A stretch of 64,000 nucleotides of DNA from Pseudoflavitalea sp. G-6-1-2 (GTDB taxonomy: Bacteria > Bacteroidota > Bacteroidia > Chitinophagales > Chitinophagaceae): positions 1,550,001 through 1,614,000 of the forward strand of contig NZ_JABBGB010000003.1 in assembly GCF_012927185.1 (NCBI RefSeq). The letters are read 5' to 3'. Positions 44,313 through 53,173 of the stretch are shown here, piece after piece. Below the pieces are notes generated by a model. It searched no databases and was not told where the DNA came from. It saw only the letters and a list, made by a program, of their open reading frames with translations. How positions within the stretch are numbered: position 1 is the first letter of the stretch; each line of letters starts with the position of its first letter. The position numbers were made by a program, and so were the translations under genes.

Positions 44313-45509
44313 ATGAAAAAAATAATAATGGCCGGGATGATGATGGGCGCCTGCATCACAGCAACAGCACAGGGCTTCGTCACCATCAAAGGCAGTGTTA
44401 CCGGTGATCTCAAAGGATACAATAAGATCTACCTGTACGGCAACGATGTGGCCAACGATTCTGCCGAAGTACGCAACGGACAATTTACATTTAAGCTGCC
44501 CTACAAAAAACCATTGATGGCGCTGATGTACGCAGAGTACACTATCAAGAACGGCAGCATGTATACGCCTTTCGGGCTGCTGATCGACAGAGCCGGTGAG
44601 GTAACCGTTTCAAATATCGATCTCACCAAAGGCATGGAAAGCGGCACTATCGGCGGCATGCAGTCTGCTGTAATGTATCAGCAATTCAATCAGCAATCCT
44701 ACAAAGCCTACGAACAGGTGAATAAAGGACTGGAGGATAAATTCGGAACCGGCTGGATGCAGGAGTCTGATCCGAAATTCAAGGCATTTGAAGAAGAAAG
44801 AGAGAAACTGTCTTCAAAATATATCGGCGAGTTTGTACAGCAGTTCGTTACCAAACATCCTGATTCCTATGCCAGCGTGATGGCGCTTTCCGGGACAGGC
44901 AGATCTGTGCTATCTTTGGATGAGCAGGAAAAACTGTATGCCAAACTTTCTTCTGCAATGAAGAAGACAGAAGCTGCTAAGGATATTCCTGATTTCATCG
45001 AAGGTGCCAGAAACTCTGCTATCGGCAGCACAGTGAAAAACTTCACGCTGAACACACCTGAAGACAAGCCGCTTGCGTTGAGCGCCTTCAAAGGCAAGTA
45101 TCTGCTGATCGATTTCTGGGCCAGCTGGTGTATGCCCTGCAAGCAGTCTTTTCCGCATATGAAGGAAGTGTACAAGGCTTACAAAAGCGATCAGTTCGAG
45201 ATCTACAGCATTTCGATCGACAAGAATAAGGCTGCCTGGCTGAAGGCTGTAAAAGAAGAGGCTTTCCCGTGGCCGCAGTCGCTGGATAACATCAACATTG
45301 CGCACAAAGCATTTGCTGTAACCGGCGTGCCGTCTACATTTCTGATCGATCCCAGCGGTAAGATAATCGCGAAGGATGTAGGCTTCGATCCTGAAACACC
45401 CGGCGACATCGAGAAGAAACTGATTGAGCTCTTCGGAGAAAAACTCAGCAAAAAGCCAACAGAAAAGAAAAAGGAAGGGGAAGTTATTCCTGCTGCCAGA
45501 TTGCAATAG
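44313..45509 (+). CDS. TlpA-family thioredoxin-like protein
   Basis: Encodes 398 residues from the ATG at 44313 (MKKIIMAGMMMGACITATAQ signal peptide); a TTG six codons upstream is less likely. A DUF4369 domain follows (FVTIKGSVTGDLKGYNKIYL, then NDSAEVRNGQFTFKL), then helices and a thioredoxin fold with YLLIDFWASWCMPCKQSFPH (CMPC rather than CGPC) and TGVPSTFLIDPSGK. A Lys-rich tail (KLSKKPTEKKKEGE) ends the protein. It is the fourth gene of the SusC operon, 21 bases after its paralogue, and more divergent from it than the 27675 protein. Confidence 0.9.
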   Translation: MKKIIMAGMMMGACITATAQGFVTIKGSVTGDLKGYNKIYLYGNDVANDSAEVRNGQFTFKLPYKKPLMALMYAEYTIKNGSMYTPFGLLIDRAGEVTVSNIDLTKGMESGTIGGMQSAVMYQQFNQQSYKAYEQVNKGLEDKFGTGWMQESDPKFKAFEEEREKLSSKYIGEFVQQFVTKHPDSYASVMALSGTGRSVLSLDEQEKLYAKLSSAMKKTEAAKDIPDFIEGARNSAIGSTVKNFTLNTPEDKPLALSAFKGKYLLIDFWASWCMPCKQSFPHMKEVYKAYKSDQFEIYSISIDKNKAAWLKAVKEEAFPWPQSLDNINIAHKAFAVTGVPSTFLIDPSGKIIAKDVGFDPETPGDIEKKLIELFGEKLSKKPTEKKKEGEVIPAARLQ

Positions 45510-45529
45510 GACATCAACGAATATTAACT

Positions 45530-46042
45530 ATGAAAAAAATAAAACTCATTGCAGGTTTGCTGATGGCGGCTTGCGGTACAGCTACTGCCCAGATGGGCGA
45601 AGCACAGAAAATAACCTTCGATAAAGATACCACGGTGAACTTCAATGTGAGTGTGGATGCAGTTTGGAAGCTGGTGAAAGACCCTGCCAAATGGAACGAG
45701 CTCAGCAATGGCCATATCAGCAGCATCAGCACCAAAGGCAGTCTGGAAACAGCTTTGCTGCGTACCATCAGTTTTGCAGATGGTACAACGCGTACGGATG
45801 AAGTATCGCAGTTTATGCCCGAATACAAATTCATTGTGAACCGCGTCGTTGCTCCGTTACCCAAAGGCGTAACCGAGAATATCTATATGTTCTCACTGGT
45901 AAACGAAGAAGGAAAAGGTACACAGATGAAATACTCCATCAAGGTAGATGGCTCCGAACCAGGCAAACAGCAGCTGCTGGCAGCATTGATCAAGGAGATG
46001 GATGCATTTCTGCGCGGAGTGCAACAGGCGTTGAACAAATAA
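45530..46042 (+). CDS. Secreted SRPBCC-fold (polyketide cyclase/START-like) protein
   Basis: Encodes 170 residues with a signal peptide ending at GTATAQ. The mature protein shows the SRPBCC pattern: NFNVSVDAVWKLVKDPAKW, then FADGTTRTDEVSQFMPEYKF, and a long C-terminal helix (LLAALIKEMDAFLRGVQQAL) that would cover the hydrophobic cavity. Such proteins bind or transform small hydrophobic ligands. It is the last gene of the SusC operon, 20 bases after the second TlpA-type gene, and is followed by a strong terminator. A periplasmic SRPBCC protein is uncommon and may handle the imported ligand. Confidence 0.85.
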   Translation: MKKIKLIAGLLMAACGTATAQMGEAQKITFDKDTTVNFNVSVDAVWKLVKDPAKWNELSNGHISSISTKGSLETALLRTISFADGTTRTDEVSQFMPEYKFIVNRVVAPLPKGVTENIYMFSLVNEEGKGTQMKYSIKVDGSEPGKQQLLAALIKEMDAFLRGVQQALNK

Positions 46043-46077
46043 GGGACACCGAAAACCTGTTACATTGCATAGCTATG

Positions 46078-46110
46078 AAAAAGCGGAGTTCATGTGAACT
46101 CCGCTTTTTT
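46078..46110. terminator. Bidirectional hairpin terminator
   Basis: A 15-bp near-perfect palindrome (46078-46092 with 46095-46110) with A-run and T-run flanks lies between the convergent SRPBCC and DinB genes. It ends the SusC operon. Confidence 0.88.
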
Positions 46111-46148
46111 TCTGAAGCTTTATGAGTTTGGCCAATAAGCCTGTCTGT

Positions 46149-46904
46149 TTATTTTCTTTTAGCAGCCTTCTTTCTTACAGGAGCGCCACCTTTAGGTGTA
46201 GCGAATCCTACATCTTTTTTCAGATCGCCTGTTTCAGTGGTTTTGCGTGGAGCCGATTTCTTCTTCGGTGTGTTCACCTTTTTCTTACCCGGCGCTTCCT
46301 TCTTTTTTACTTCGGCTTTTTTCTTTGCTGCATTTTTCTTTGCCGCGTTCTTTTTTACAGGCGCTGCCTGGCTTTTTTCCTTTGCAGGATATGGCTTCAG
46401 GTAGCGTTTTTCAATTACACCGATATGGTGGCGGAGGTGACCTGCAATTGCCAGCGCCAGTGCAGCCACACTCACGGTGTTATTGTTGGCGGTACCGGTT
46501 TGCAGCAACTGCTGTTCGTTGAGGCTCACGAAAAATAGTTCATTGGCTTTGCGAAGGAAGAAGAATTCTTCGATCAGGTCTTTCCATTTGCGTTCTTTAC
46601 CACGTGATGCATCGGCCCAGTCGTTTTCTTCGAAACCCGGAAGGGCGGCGGCATCTTTACGGGCCATGTGCAGTGAACGGTAAACAAACACTCTTTCTGA
46701 ATCGATGATATGCTGCAGCAGTTCCTTGAGCGTCCATTTGCCTGGAGCGTAGGCGTAGTCTGCTTTCTGCTTAGGTATGCTATTGATGAGTTTACGGAAT
46801 TGTTTGGTGCTTTTCAGCAGACCGTCAACAGGGTTGATCTCTGTTACCAGGTCGGTATACCCTTTATAAGATTCGGGAATCACCATCTTCTCTCTCCTGA
46901 TCAT
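46149..46904 (-). CDS. DinB-family protein with histone H1-like basic tail
   Basis: Encodes 251 residues from the ATG at 46904; the in-frame ATG at 46955 lies inside a terminator. Residues 1-170 are a DinB four-helix bundle: GKWTLKELLQHIIDSERVF, then a long helix and AGHLRHHIGVIEKRYL. His 65, His 156 and His 160 form the expected metal triad. DinB proteins are thiol-transferase-like enzymes, often for bacillithiol or stress responses. Residues 174-251 form a disordered tail rich in Lys, Ala and Pro (PVKKNAAKKNAAKKK, GKKKVNTPKKKSAPRK) like histone H1 or Bacteroidota Hc1-type DNA-binding tails. Such a fusion is unusual and may bring the enzyme to the nucleoid. Confidence 0.88.
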   Translation of the reverse strand: MIRREKMVIPESYKGYTDLVTEINPVDGLLKSTKQFRKLINSIPKQKADYAYAPGKWTLKELLQHIIDSERVFVYRSLHMARKDAAALPGFEENDWADASRGKERKWKDLIEEFFFLRKANELFFVSLNEQQLLQTGTANNNTVSVAALALAIAGHLRHHIGVIEKRYLKPYPAKEKSQAAPVKKNAAKKNAAKKKAEVKKKEAPGKKKVNTPKKKSAPRKTTETGDLKKDVGFATPKGGAPVRKKAAKRK

Positions 46905-46945
46905 GTGATGTTTTATTTTAAAGCTACAGCAAAAAGCGCAAAACA

Positions 46946-46979
46946 CAAAGGGCATATCCCTTCCGGAATATGCCCTTTG
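46946..46979 (-). terminator. Hairpin terminator after the S8 protease
   Basis: A 12-bp perfect stem (46946-46957 with 46968-46979) lies 20 bases after the stop of the S8 protease gene and upstream of dinB on the same strand. It ends protease transcription. Confidence 0.78.
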
Positions 46980-46999
46980 CTATAAAAAGAAGTGAAAGA

Positions 47000-48700
47000 T
47001 TATCCTTTCTTATTCTTCATGGTTGGTTTCACCGTAGTTTTCTTTTTCTCCGGAACTGCACCACCCTGAAGGGTTGCCGCGATCTTTGCTGCTTCGTACA
47101 CATTGATCACACCGCCATTTTTTGCGAGATCAGACATCGGGACCATTTCGTCGGTACCGGGTTTTCTAACCTGACCGGTTGGCGCCTGTACTGATTTCTC
47201 GATGCAATATTTCAGTTGCTTTGGTGAAAGTTTAGGGAAGTAGCTTTTCAGGAAAGCTGCTGCACCGGCCACTACAGGAGAAGCCATGCTGGTACCCTGT
47301 GCATCGCCGTAAGTGTTGCCACCGGGGATGGTAGAGTAGATCTTTACACCAGGTGCAAATACATCCACTTCTTTCTTTCCGTAGTTGGAGAAAGAAGCGG
47401 TGAGGCCACCTGCTGCTTCGTCGCCGCTGGCGCCTACTGTGATCCAGTTGTCTGCTTTTCCGCTACCACTCTGATAAACGGGGCTTGGGAAATTGTCCTG
47501 CACATCAACATCTTTGGAGTCGTTGCCTGCAGCATGTACAAGCAATACGCCTTTGCTGTTGGCATACTGAACGGCTTCGTCTACCCATTTTTTGTTGGGA
47601 GAATAATCTTTACCGAAGCTCATGTTGATTATCTGAGCGCCGTTGTCCACTGCATAGCGGATAGCCAGTGCAATATCCTTATCGTGCTCATCGCCATCGG
47701 GTACTGCACGAACGGCCATGATGCGAACGTTGTCTGCAACTCCGTCCATACCCTTTCCATTGCCGCGAACCGCGCCAATGATGCCTGCAACGTGTGTTCC
47801 GTGGAATGGTGTGCTGGCCATTACATCGGAGTTGCCGTAATATTTGTCGTTGATGTCTTTTTCGTTGTCGCCGGTAACTGCGCCACGGAGATCTTCAGGA
47901 GCATGATCTTTTGCTTCTGCTTTCTTCGATTCGCCATTAACGTATTCAGAGAAACCTTCGATGAATTCCTTGTTGGTGGTCTCCATCATTTTGTTGGCTC
48001 TGAAGAGATAGAGGAAACCGCCTTTGGCAGCTTTCTCCGCTTGTGTAGTGGCAGTGAATGTGTCGAGCTCATTGCCGGTGTAAACATCTTTCTTCATGCC
48101 TGCGCGGATAACGCTATCACTTTTCTCTGCATTTTTCAGCGCTGTTTTCAGCATAAAGAGATCGGCGCCGCTGTTGCCGTCGCCTTCTACTTTCGCTTTG
48201 GCTTTCGCCCACATTTTGTAGGTGATGGCTTCGTCTCCTGAGAGGGTAGTGGGATCAACCTTTTCGAATTTCGCTTTGTATGCATGATACACACGGGCGC
48301 CTTCGTAGCTGTCTTGTTTCAGGTTGCGACCATCTTTGTTGCCGAGGAAGTTCCATCCGTACACATCATCCACATAGCCATTGCCATCATCGTCGATGCC
48401 GTTGCCGGGGATTTCTTTCGGATTCTTCCAGAGCACTTCTTTCAGATCTTCGTGGAGTGTGTCGATGCCGGAATCGATCACTGCAACTATAACTGGTTTA
48501 CCTTTTAAATTCTTTGACTTTACAAATTCATAGGCTTTACCAAGACTGATACCGCTGTAGCCATCTTTGGATTTATCAAGCAGGTGCCAACCTTTGGGCA
48601 CGGTGCCCTGCTTTTCGCCTTCCACTTGTTGACCAATGGCAAGCATACCGGTGATCATAAGGGCGGATGTTATTCCAATTGTTTTTCCCAAGTTACTCAT
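47000..48700 (-). CDS. S8 (subtilisin-family) serine protease
   Basis: Encodes 566 residues with a signal peptide ending near MLAIGQQ. The catalytic triad is Asp 76 in VIVAVIDSGID, His 300 in FHGTHVAGIIGA, and Ser 471 in GTSMASPVVAG. The oxyanion Asn lies in VHAAGND. The Asp-to-His spacing of 224 residues is far longer than in subtilisin (about 30) because of a Lys/Glu/Ala-rich helical insertion (about 125-285), which is a known feature of some Bacteroidota S8 proteases. A Lys-rich tail (KKKTTVKPTMKNKK) ends the protein. It is likely periplasmic or secreted. Confidence 0.93.
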   Translation of the reverse strand: MSNLGKTIGITSALMITGMLAIGQQVEGEKQGTVPKGWHLLDKSKDGYSGISLGKAYEFVKSKNLKGKPVIVAVIDSGIDTLHEDLKEVLWKNPKEIPGNGIDDDGNGYVDDVYGWNFLGNKDGRNLKQDSYEGARVYHAYKAKFEKVDPTTLSGDEAITYKMWAKAKAKVEGDGNSGADLFMLKTALKNAEKSDSVIRAGMKKDVYTGNELDTFTATTQAEKAAKGGFLYLFRANKMMETTNKEFIEGFSEYVNGESKKAEAKDHAPEDLRGAVTGDNEKDINDKYYGNSDVMASTPFHGTHVAGIIGAVRGNGKGMDGVADNVRIMAVRAVPDGDEHDKDIALAIRYAVDNGAQIINMSFGKDYSPNKKWVDEAVQYANSKGVLLVHAAGNDSKDVDVQDNFPSPVYQSGSGKADNWITVGASGDEAAGGLTASFSNYGKKEVDVFAPGVKIYSTIPGGNTYGDAQGTSMASPVVAGAAAFLKSYFPKLSPKQLKYCIEKSVQAPTGQVRKPGTDEMVPMSDLAKNGGVINVYEAAKIAATLQGGAVPEKKKTTVKPTMKNKKG

Positions 48701-48963
48701 GTAGTAATTGTTTTATTTACTTTAACTAACAGATGAAAATCAGCAACGATCCGTTTGCTGTAAGGGACAAATATCCCTTTTTTTCGCGCTCAAATAACGT
48801 TAATTTTCAATAGATGAGGTAGCCAGAAAATAAATGTAGGCATTTTGTACCGTTGATGCCTGCAAACTACATGAGTGGCAACGGTTTCCGATACGTTAAT
48901 GAAATGTTTTTAACTGTTTCTACCGGTTGTGGTTACCGGTTTCTGTGTAGAAATTTGTGCTGG

Positions 48964-51090
48964 CTAGTATGCTTTTATCTTTAGTTGTGCAAGGCAATTG
49001 CCTCTGGTGGCTTTACCAAAATAATGCGGGTTTTTATTGATGCCGGTTGCATCGGGTGCGGTGCAGAAAATCTTCCCCACCGGCAGCAGCGGCACTGCAT
49101 GGTAATGGATATGTTCTCCTTTCTTGATATCGGCTGCCCATTGAAAATAATTGGTGTACACCATAATGCAGGATAGATTGCCGCTGGATTCTCCGCCTTG
49201 CAGGCCAATCTTCGAGGTAAACAGGGTATCCTGTTTGTAGGGGAGTGGTTTATCGCCTTCCGATCCGAAAGCTACCACTTTTACTTTCCCCGTGTAATTG
49301 ATTGGTCTCGCCGCATCACTGCCGGCATCGCCATGATGATATACATTCAGGCCATGCGCCAGCTCATGCGCAACAGTGCTGCTGATCTCCTCCTGTAAGG
49401 TGTAAGGCATCTGGTCTTTTGCTTTTTTCACCACTGCTTCCTGTTCGGCATAAGATCTGGTTATTTCTGCCACGTCCACAATTGTTTTTTCGGACTCTCT
49501 GATGGTTTTGCCGTATTTGGGTTTGGGAAGATTGATGCCTGTTGTGCCATAGTTTTGCTTTTCCGATGCAGAACCGATGGGTTGATTCAGCAACAGCAGC
49601 GCGTACTGATCGCCGTTTTTCCCGCTGTTGCTGTTGATATTGAGCAGGCGGTTTTTGCTGAGTTCTTTTTCCGTCAATGGCAATGCTTCAATGCCCGCAG
49701 CGCTGGCAAGCAGGCTGAGTCCGGGTTTGAAATGCACGAGATCTTTGTCTGCAATCTGCACCAGCAATTCCTTTTTCTTATTGCTGAGCCTGATATGTTT
49801 ACCCCCACTGAAAACTCCTCTGTATTCTTCATATGCAGAGAGCCCGTCCCCGTTGTTTTGATTGCCTTTGCTCGTTTCGTTGTCTTCTGTATCCGAGCTG
49901 CTCGGATCTTTGGTTGTCCAGGCGGATGCAATAAGGCGTTGTCCATTTCTTTTGGGAATCAGCACTTCGGTTGTTCCTGATGGCTTGAGCAGTTTCCCTT
50001 TTATCACACGGCCGTCCGTGAGTACAGCTTCGGCTGTTAAAGTGGTGTATCCGCCGCCGTCGTAGGAGGCGAGGGTGGCTTCGGCCGATTCGCCATCGTT
50101 TGCAGGCAGCGTTATTTGTTGACCGTTGTTCACTGGAGTGGATTGGCCTGCTGCGAGTATTCTGATATCCGGCAGATTCTTATCGGGCTTAACTGCAGGA
50201 TAATTGATTGCGATGCCCGGCTCTTCGGAAGTATTGTTCAATATCACTTTAAAGGATGCCGCTTTTGCCTTGAGTGTTTGTCCTTCTTTGGGTTTCAGGT
50301 TCAATCTAACGTTCATGGTTGCTCCATGATCCTGTTCCGAGCTTCCTGGCTGCGGCAGCCATTTGTCGTAATTCTCCGGGGTGATGATCAGCTCCACATC
50401 ATCGGGCAGTTTGGTGAAAGTCCATTTGAGAATGGTTTCAGAATAGCCACCAGCCTGCATCACAGGCGTGAGCTCCTGCCAGTAAACAAGTTTGTCAGAA
50501 GAAATGGTTCCACCATTTACCGTAGGCGGATTGTCGATTCTTTCAATGATCTCTCCGGACAAAATATTGGGATCTTTGAGAGGCTGAAATTCCACCTGAA
50601 TCATGCCTTCATCCTGACCTATTTTTCCTGTGCCGGATTGGCTGGCGCCTGTGCAATTTTCCTGAATGGTGGTGGTGCCGGAAACAGGAGGGATGTAGAT
50701 CCAGAAAGAATAGGCATCATCGTAAAAACTCACAGACATTTCTGTGGCTGCGCTTGCTTCAGCATATCCTTCTTCTGTTTTTACGCAGTTGGAGGGACTG
50801 CCATCGAACCACTCGGAGCTTTTATCAACTTTCTTCAGTTTGATACGGGCTGTGCCGGTTCCTTTTCCTTTTACAATCGTTGCTTCCATGGTGTATTCGG
50901 AAAAGAGGTCGTAGCCTCCAGAATTGTATTTTTCTTTCCAGCTATTGGTTCCAACACTGCGCGAAATAAAACTGGCGGTGCCTGTCCATTCACTTTCTTC
51001 TTCCTGCGCGTATAGTGATTGTACAGAAATGCAAACGAACAGCGATAATAAAATGCGGAATGATGCTGTAACGGAGATGATTGTTTTCAT
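48964..51090 (-). CDS. Secreted metzincin-like zinc protease
   Basis: Encodes 708 residues with a signal peptide ending at SLYAQ. The N-terminal 330 residues are beta-rich (EWTGTASFISRSVG; repeated G-x-I strands), followed by an Ig-like segment. The catalytic motif is AHELAHGLNVYHHGDAG with His 575, Glu 576, His 579 and His 585. It has the HExxHxxNxxH spacing of metzincins with Asn in the Gly position, and a Met-containing SCIMVYTNYFQW downstream could be the Met-turn. It does not match a family I can name. It lies upstream of the S8 protease gene on the same strand, 263 bases away. Extracellular proteolysis is the likely role. Confidence 0.72.
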   Translation of the reverse strand: MKTIISVTASFRILLSLFVCISVQSLYAQEEESEWTGTASFISRSVGTNSWKEKYNSGGYDLFSEYTMEATIVKGKGTGTARIKLKKVDKSSEWFDGSPSNCVKTEEGYAEASAATEMSVSFYDDAYSFWIYIPPVSGTTTIQENCTGASQSGTGKIGQDEGMIQVEFQPLKDPNILSGEIIERIDNPPTVNGGTISSDKLVYWQELTPVMQAGGYSETILKWTFTKLPDDVELIITPENYDKWLPQPGSSEQDHGATMNVRLNLKPKEGQTLKAKAASFKVILNNTSEEPGIAINYPAVKPDKNLPDIRILAAGQSTPVNNGQQITLPANDGESAEATLASYDGGGYTTLTAEAVLTDGRVIKGKLLKPSGTTEVLIPKRNGQRLIASAWTTKDPSSSDTEDNETSKGNQNNGDGLSAYEEYRGVFSGGKHIRLSNKKKELLVQIADKDLVHFKPGLSLLASAAGIEALPLTEKELSKNRLLNINSNSGKNGDQYALLLLNQPIGSASEKQNYGTTGINLPKPKYGKTIRESEKTIVDVAEITRSYAEQEAVVKKAKDQMPYTLQEEISSTVAHELAHGLNVYHHGDAGSDAARPINYTGKVKVVAFGSEGDKPLPYKQDTLFTSKIGLQGGESSGNLSCIMVYTNYFQWAADIKKGEHIHYHAVPLLPVGKIFCTAPDATGINKNPHYFGKATRGNCLAQLKIKAY

Positions 51091-51231
51091 AATGTTTCAA
51101 AAACGGAAGCTACCAACGATTGCGTAAGCATGCGTCTGCGCACCGACGAACTGCAACTGGTGCAGAGTAATTCCATACTGAGCCGATGAATAAACAAGTT
51201 GAGGCGGCAAAACATTTACTAAATGCAGAAA

Positions 51232-51251
51232 GCGTCTCTGGAAAGAGACGC
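51232..51251 (-). terminator. Hairpin terminator after the OmpA gene
   Basis: An 8-bp GC-rich stem (51232-51239 with 51244-51251) is followed by moderately T-rich minus-strand sequence, 43 bases after the stop of the OmpA/TSP3 gene. Confidence 0.65.
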
Positions 51252-51293
51252 CTTCTGGTATTTTCAAATCAATCTATGAAGTGTATGCTGCAA

Positions 51294-52859
51294 TTAGCGC
51301 GATGCTGCACTTGCTTTCCATGCTGCTGAAGGTCTGATATAACCCCAGTCGCTGGCGAGACGCAATTCAACACGACGGTTCTTTGCACGGCCTGCTTCTG
51401 TATTGTTGTCTGCAATTGGTTTGGACTGACCAAATCCGCTTGCATCGAGGCGCAGGTGTGAGATGCCTTTCTGAACCAGGTACTGCTTCACAGCATTGGC
51501 GCGCTTGGCACTCAGGTTCAGGTTCTTTTGTGCATTACCGGTATTATCACTGTGACCATCGATGGCCATTACCAGATGCGGGTTGTTGTTCATGATGTTT
51601 ACTACTTCTTCCAGTGCGCGCATGGATGGAGCAGTGAGCCTGTCGCTCGCTTTGTCGAAGAAGATCTGTTTGGCTACATAGTTCACTTTATCTATGAGCT
51701 CTTTCTTCAGTTCGGGGCAACCTTTGTTGCTCTTTGGACCAGCTGCGGTGGGGCATTTATCTTCGTTGTCTGGAATGCCATCACCATCACTATCCGGGAG
51801 CGGACAACCATTGTTTAATTTGCTTCCTGCGAGAGTAGGGCATTTGTCTTCTTCATCGTTCACACCATCCTTATCGGTATCCGGGATGGGGCAACCTTTG
51901 TATTTGATAGTTCCAGGAACATCCGGACATTTATCTTCTTCATCGATGATGCCATCGCCGTCACGATCTGGTGGAGGACAGCCTCCGTATTTTCTGAGGC
52001 CCGCAACATCGGGGCATTTGTCAACTTTGTCTGCAACGCCATCACCATCTTTATCCGGACAACCGCCTGCGGCGAAGGTTCCGGGTTCGAGCGGACAGGC
52101 ATCGTCTTTATCTATCACGCCATCATTGTCTTTGTCTTTCGGCTTGCGCTCGAAGAGCGGAGCCTTGTTGAGCCAGAACCCAACGGATGCACCCATAACC
52201 TGATTGTTGAATTTGGCATCGTAAGGAGCGGTGTAGAAATTATTCAGCCCCTGACTCATGAAACCGGAGATCAGCAGGCTTCCGAATTCGAAGCCGGCTC
52301 TGGCATTCACACCATAATCGATGGTCTTAACTTTCCAGGTTTCATTGCCCGTCTCGATGGGCATTTCATTCTTTTTGATACGAACCGAGTTGTTGTCGAA
52401 CAGCTTGGTTTCGGTGGTCTGTTTACCCGTGTAGAAAAATCCGATATAAGGTCCGGCGCTGATGAAGAACGAGTTCTTCTTACCCAGCGGCAACTTATAC
52501 GTGATGTTCACGGGGATGTCGATGTAGTTAGGAAAAAATTCCGACTTGAGCGAAAGGCTGTCTGTTCGGATAGCCGCCGTGTCGTAGGTCCGGGAGAATT
52601 TTCTTCCCTTGGTCATGTAAAAAATGCCGGGCTGGATATACCATCTTTTGTTTTCACTGATGGGGATCTCCGCCAACACTCCTACGTTGAACCCACCTCT
52701 TCCTGAATAACCTGGTTTCATCAGATCATCCCATCCGGGAAGGCTGTTGCTTTCCTGGATTTTAGATTGGTGAGGACCGCCCGCAATAGCCAGGCGCAAT
52801 TGACCATAACCTACAGAAACAATAACAGTAAAACACAGGAGTGTAAACAGTTTTTTCAT
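51294..52859 (-). CDS. OmpA-family outer-membrane protein with TSP3 calcium repeats
   Basis: Encodes 521 residues with a signal peptide ending at SVGYGQ. Residues 20-235 form an outer-membrane beta-barrel (IPISENKRWYIQPGIFYM, FFISAGPYIGFFYTG). Five thrombospondin type-3 units follow (DKDGDGVADKVDKCPD, DRDGDGIIDEEDKCPD, DTDKDGVNDEEDKCPT and others), each with Asp-rich calcium ligands and a CP pair. The C-terminal OmpA domain has AIDGHSDNTGNAQKNLNLSA and AGRAKNRRVELRL, which bind diaminopimelate of peptidoglycan. It anchors the outer membrane to the wall. This architecture is common in Bacteroidota. Confidence 0.93.
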   Translation of the reverse strand: MKKLFTLLCFTVIVSVGYGQLRLAIAGGPHQSKIQESNSLPGWDDLMKPGYSGRGGFNVGVLAEIPISENKRWYIQPGIFYMTKGRKFSRTYDTAAIRTDSLSLKSEFFPNYIDIPVNITYKLPLGKKNSFFISAGPYIGFFYTGKQTTETKLFDNNSVRIKKNEMPIETGNETWKVKTIDYGVNARAGFEFGSLLISGFMSQGLNNFYTAPYDAKFNNQVMGASVGFWLNKAPLFERKPKDKDNDGVIDKDDACPLEPGTFAAGGCPDKDGDGVADKVDKCPDVAGLRKYGGCPPPDRDGDGIIDEEDKCPDVPGTIKYKGCPIPDTDKDGVNDEEDKCPTLAGSKLNNGCPLPDSDGDGIPDNEDKCPTAAGPKSNKGCPELKKELIDKVNYVAKQIFFDKASDRLTAPSMRALEEVVNIMNNNPHLVMAIDGHSDNTGNAQKNLNLSAKRANAVKQYLVQKGISHLRLDASGFGQSKPIADNNTEAGRAKNRRVELRLASDWGYIRPSAAWKASAASR

Positions 52860-53173
52860 CTGTATATTATTTGTCTTTTATAAGATAGGATCGACAAAAA
52901 ACTTCCAGACTGATAACCGTTATCCCTACGCGCTTTTGTGGCACGCAGTTTGCCTTACTTGGGAGGGAGGGCAGGGGGATCAGGATTAACAGAATGGCCG
53001 TTTCAACCGATATTAGATTTCCAATGCATATTAACGCATTGGAGGCCAGTAATATTTTGCCCTTCGTAAGGTTATTGAAATAATGTGAGATATATCAAGA
53101 AAACGAACCGTGCTGCATAAACGATAAAGCGTGTTTATCGATTGTGCAGCACGGTCCGTTTAAGCATATTTAA
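52860..53173. other. Intergenic region between ompA-like and aldehyde dehydrogenase genes
   Basis: About 315 bases. The only clear structure is the ALDH terminator at 53107-53155. The remainder must carry the promoter of the OmpA-type gene, but no convincing TAnnTTTG element was found on the minus strand. Confidence 0.5.
53107..53155 (-). terminator. Terminator of the aldehyde dehydrogenase gene
   Basis: A nested stem-loop: an 11-bp outer stem (53107-53117 with 53145-53155) and a 7-bp inner stem (53122-53128 with 53134-53140). It lies just after the stop of the dehydrogenase gene at 53174. Confidence 0.78.
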
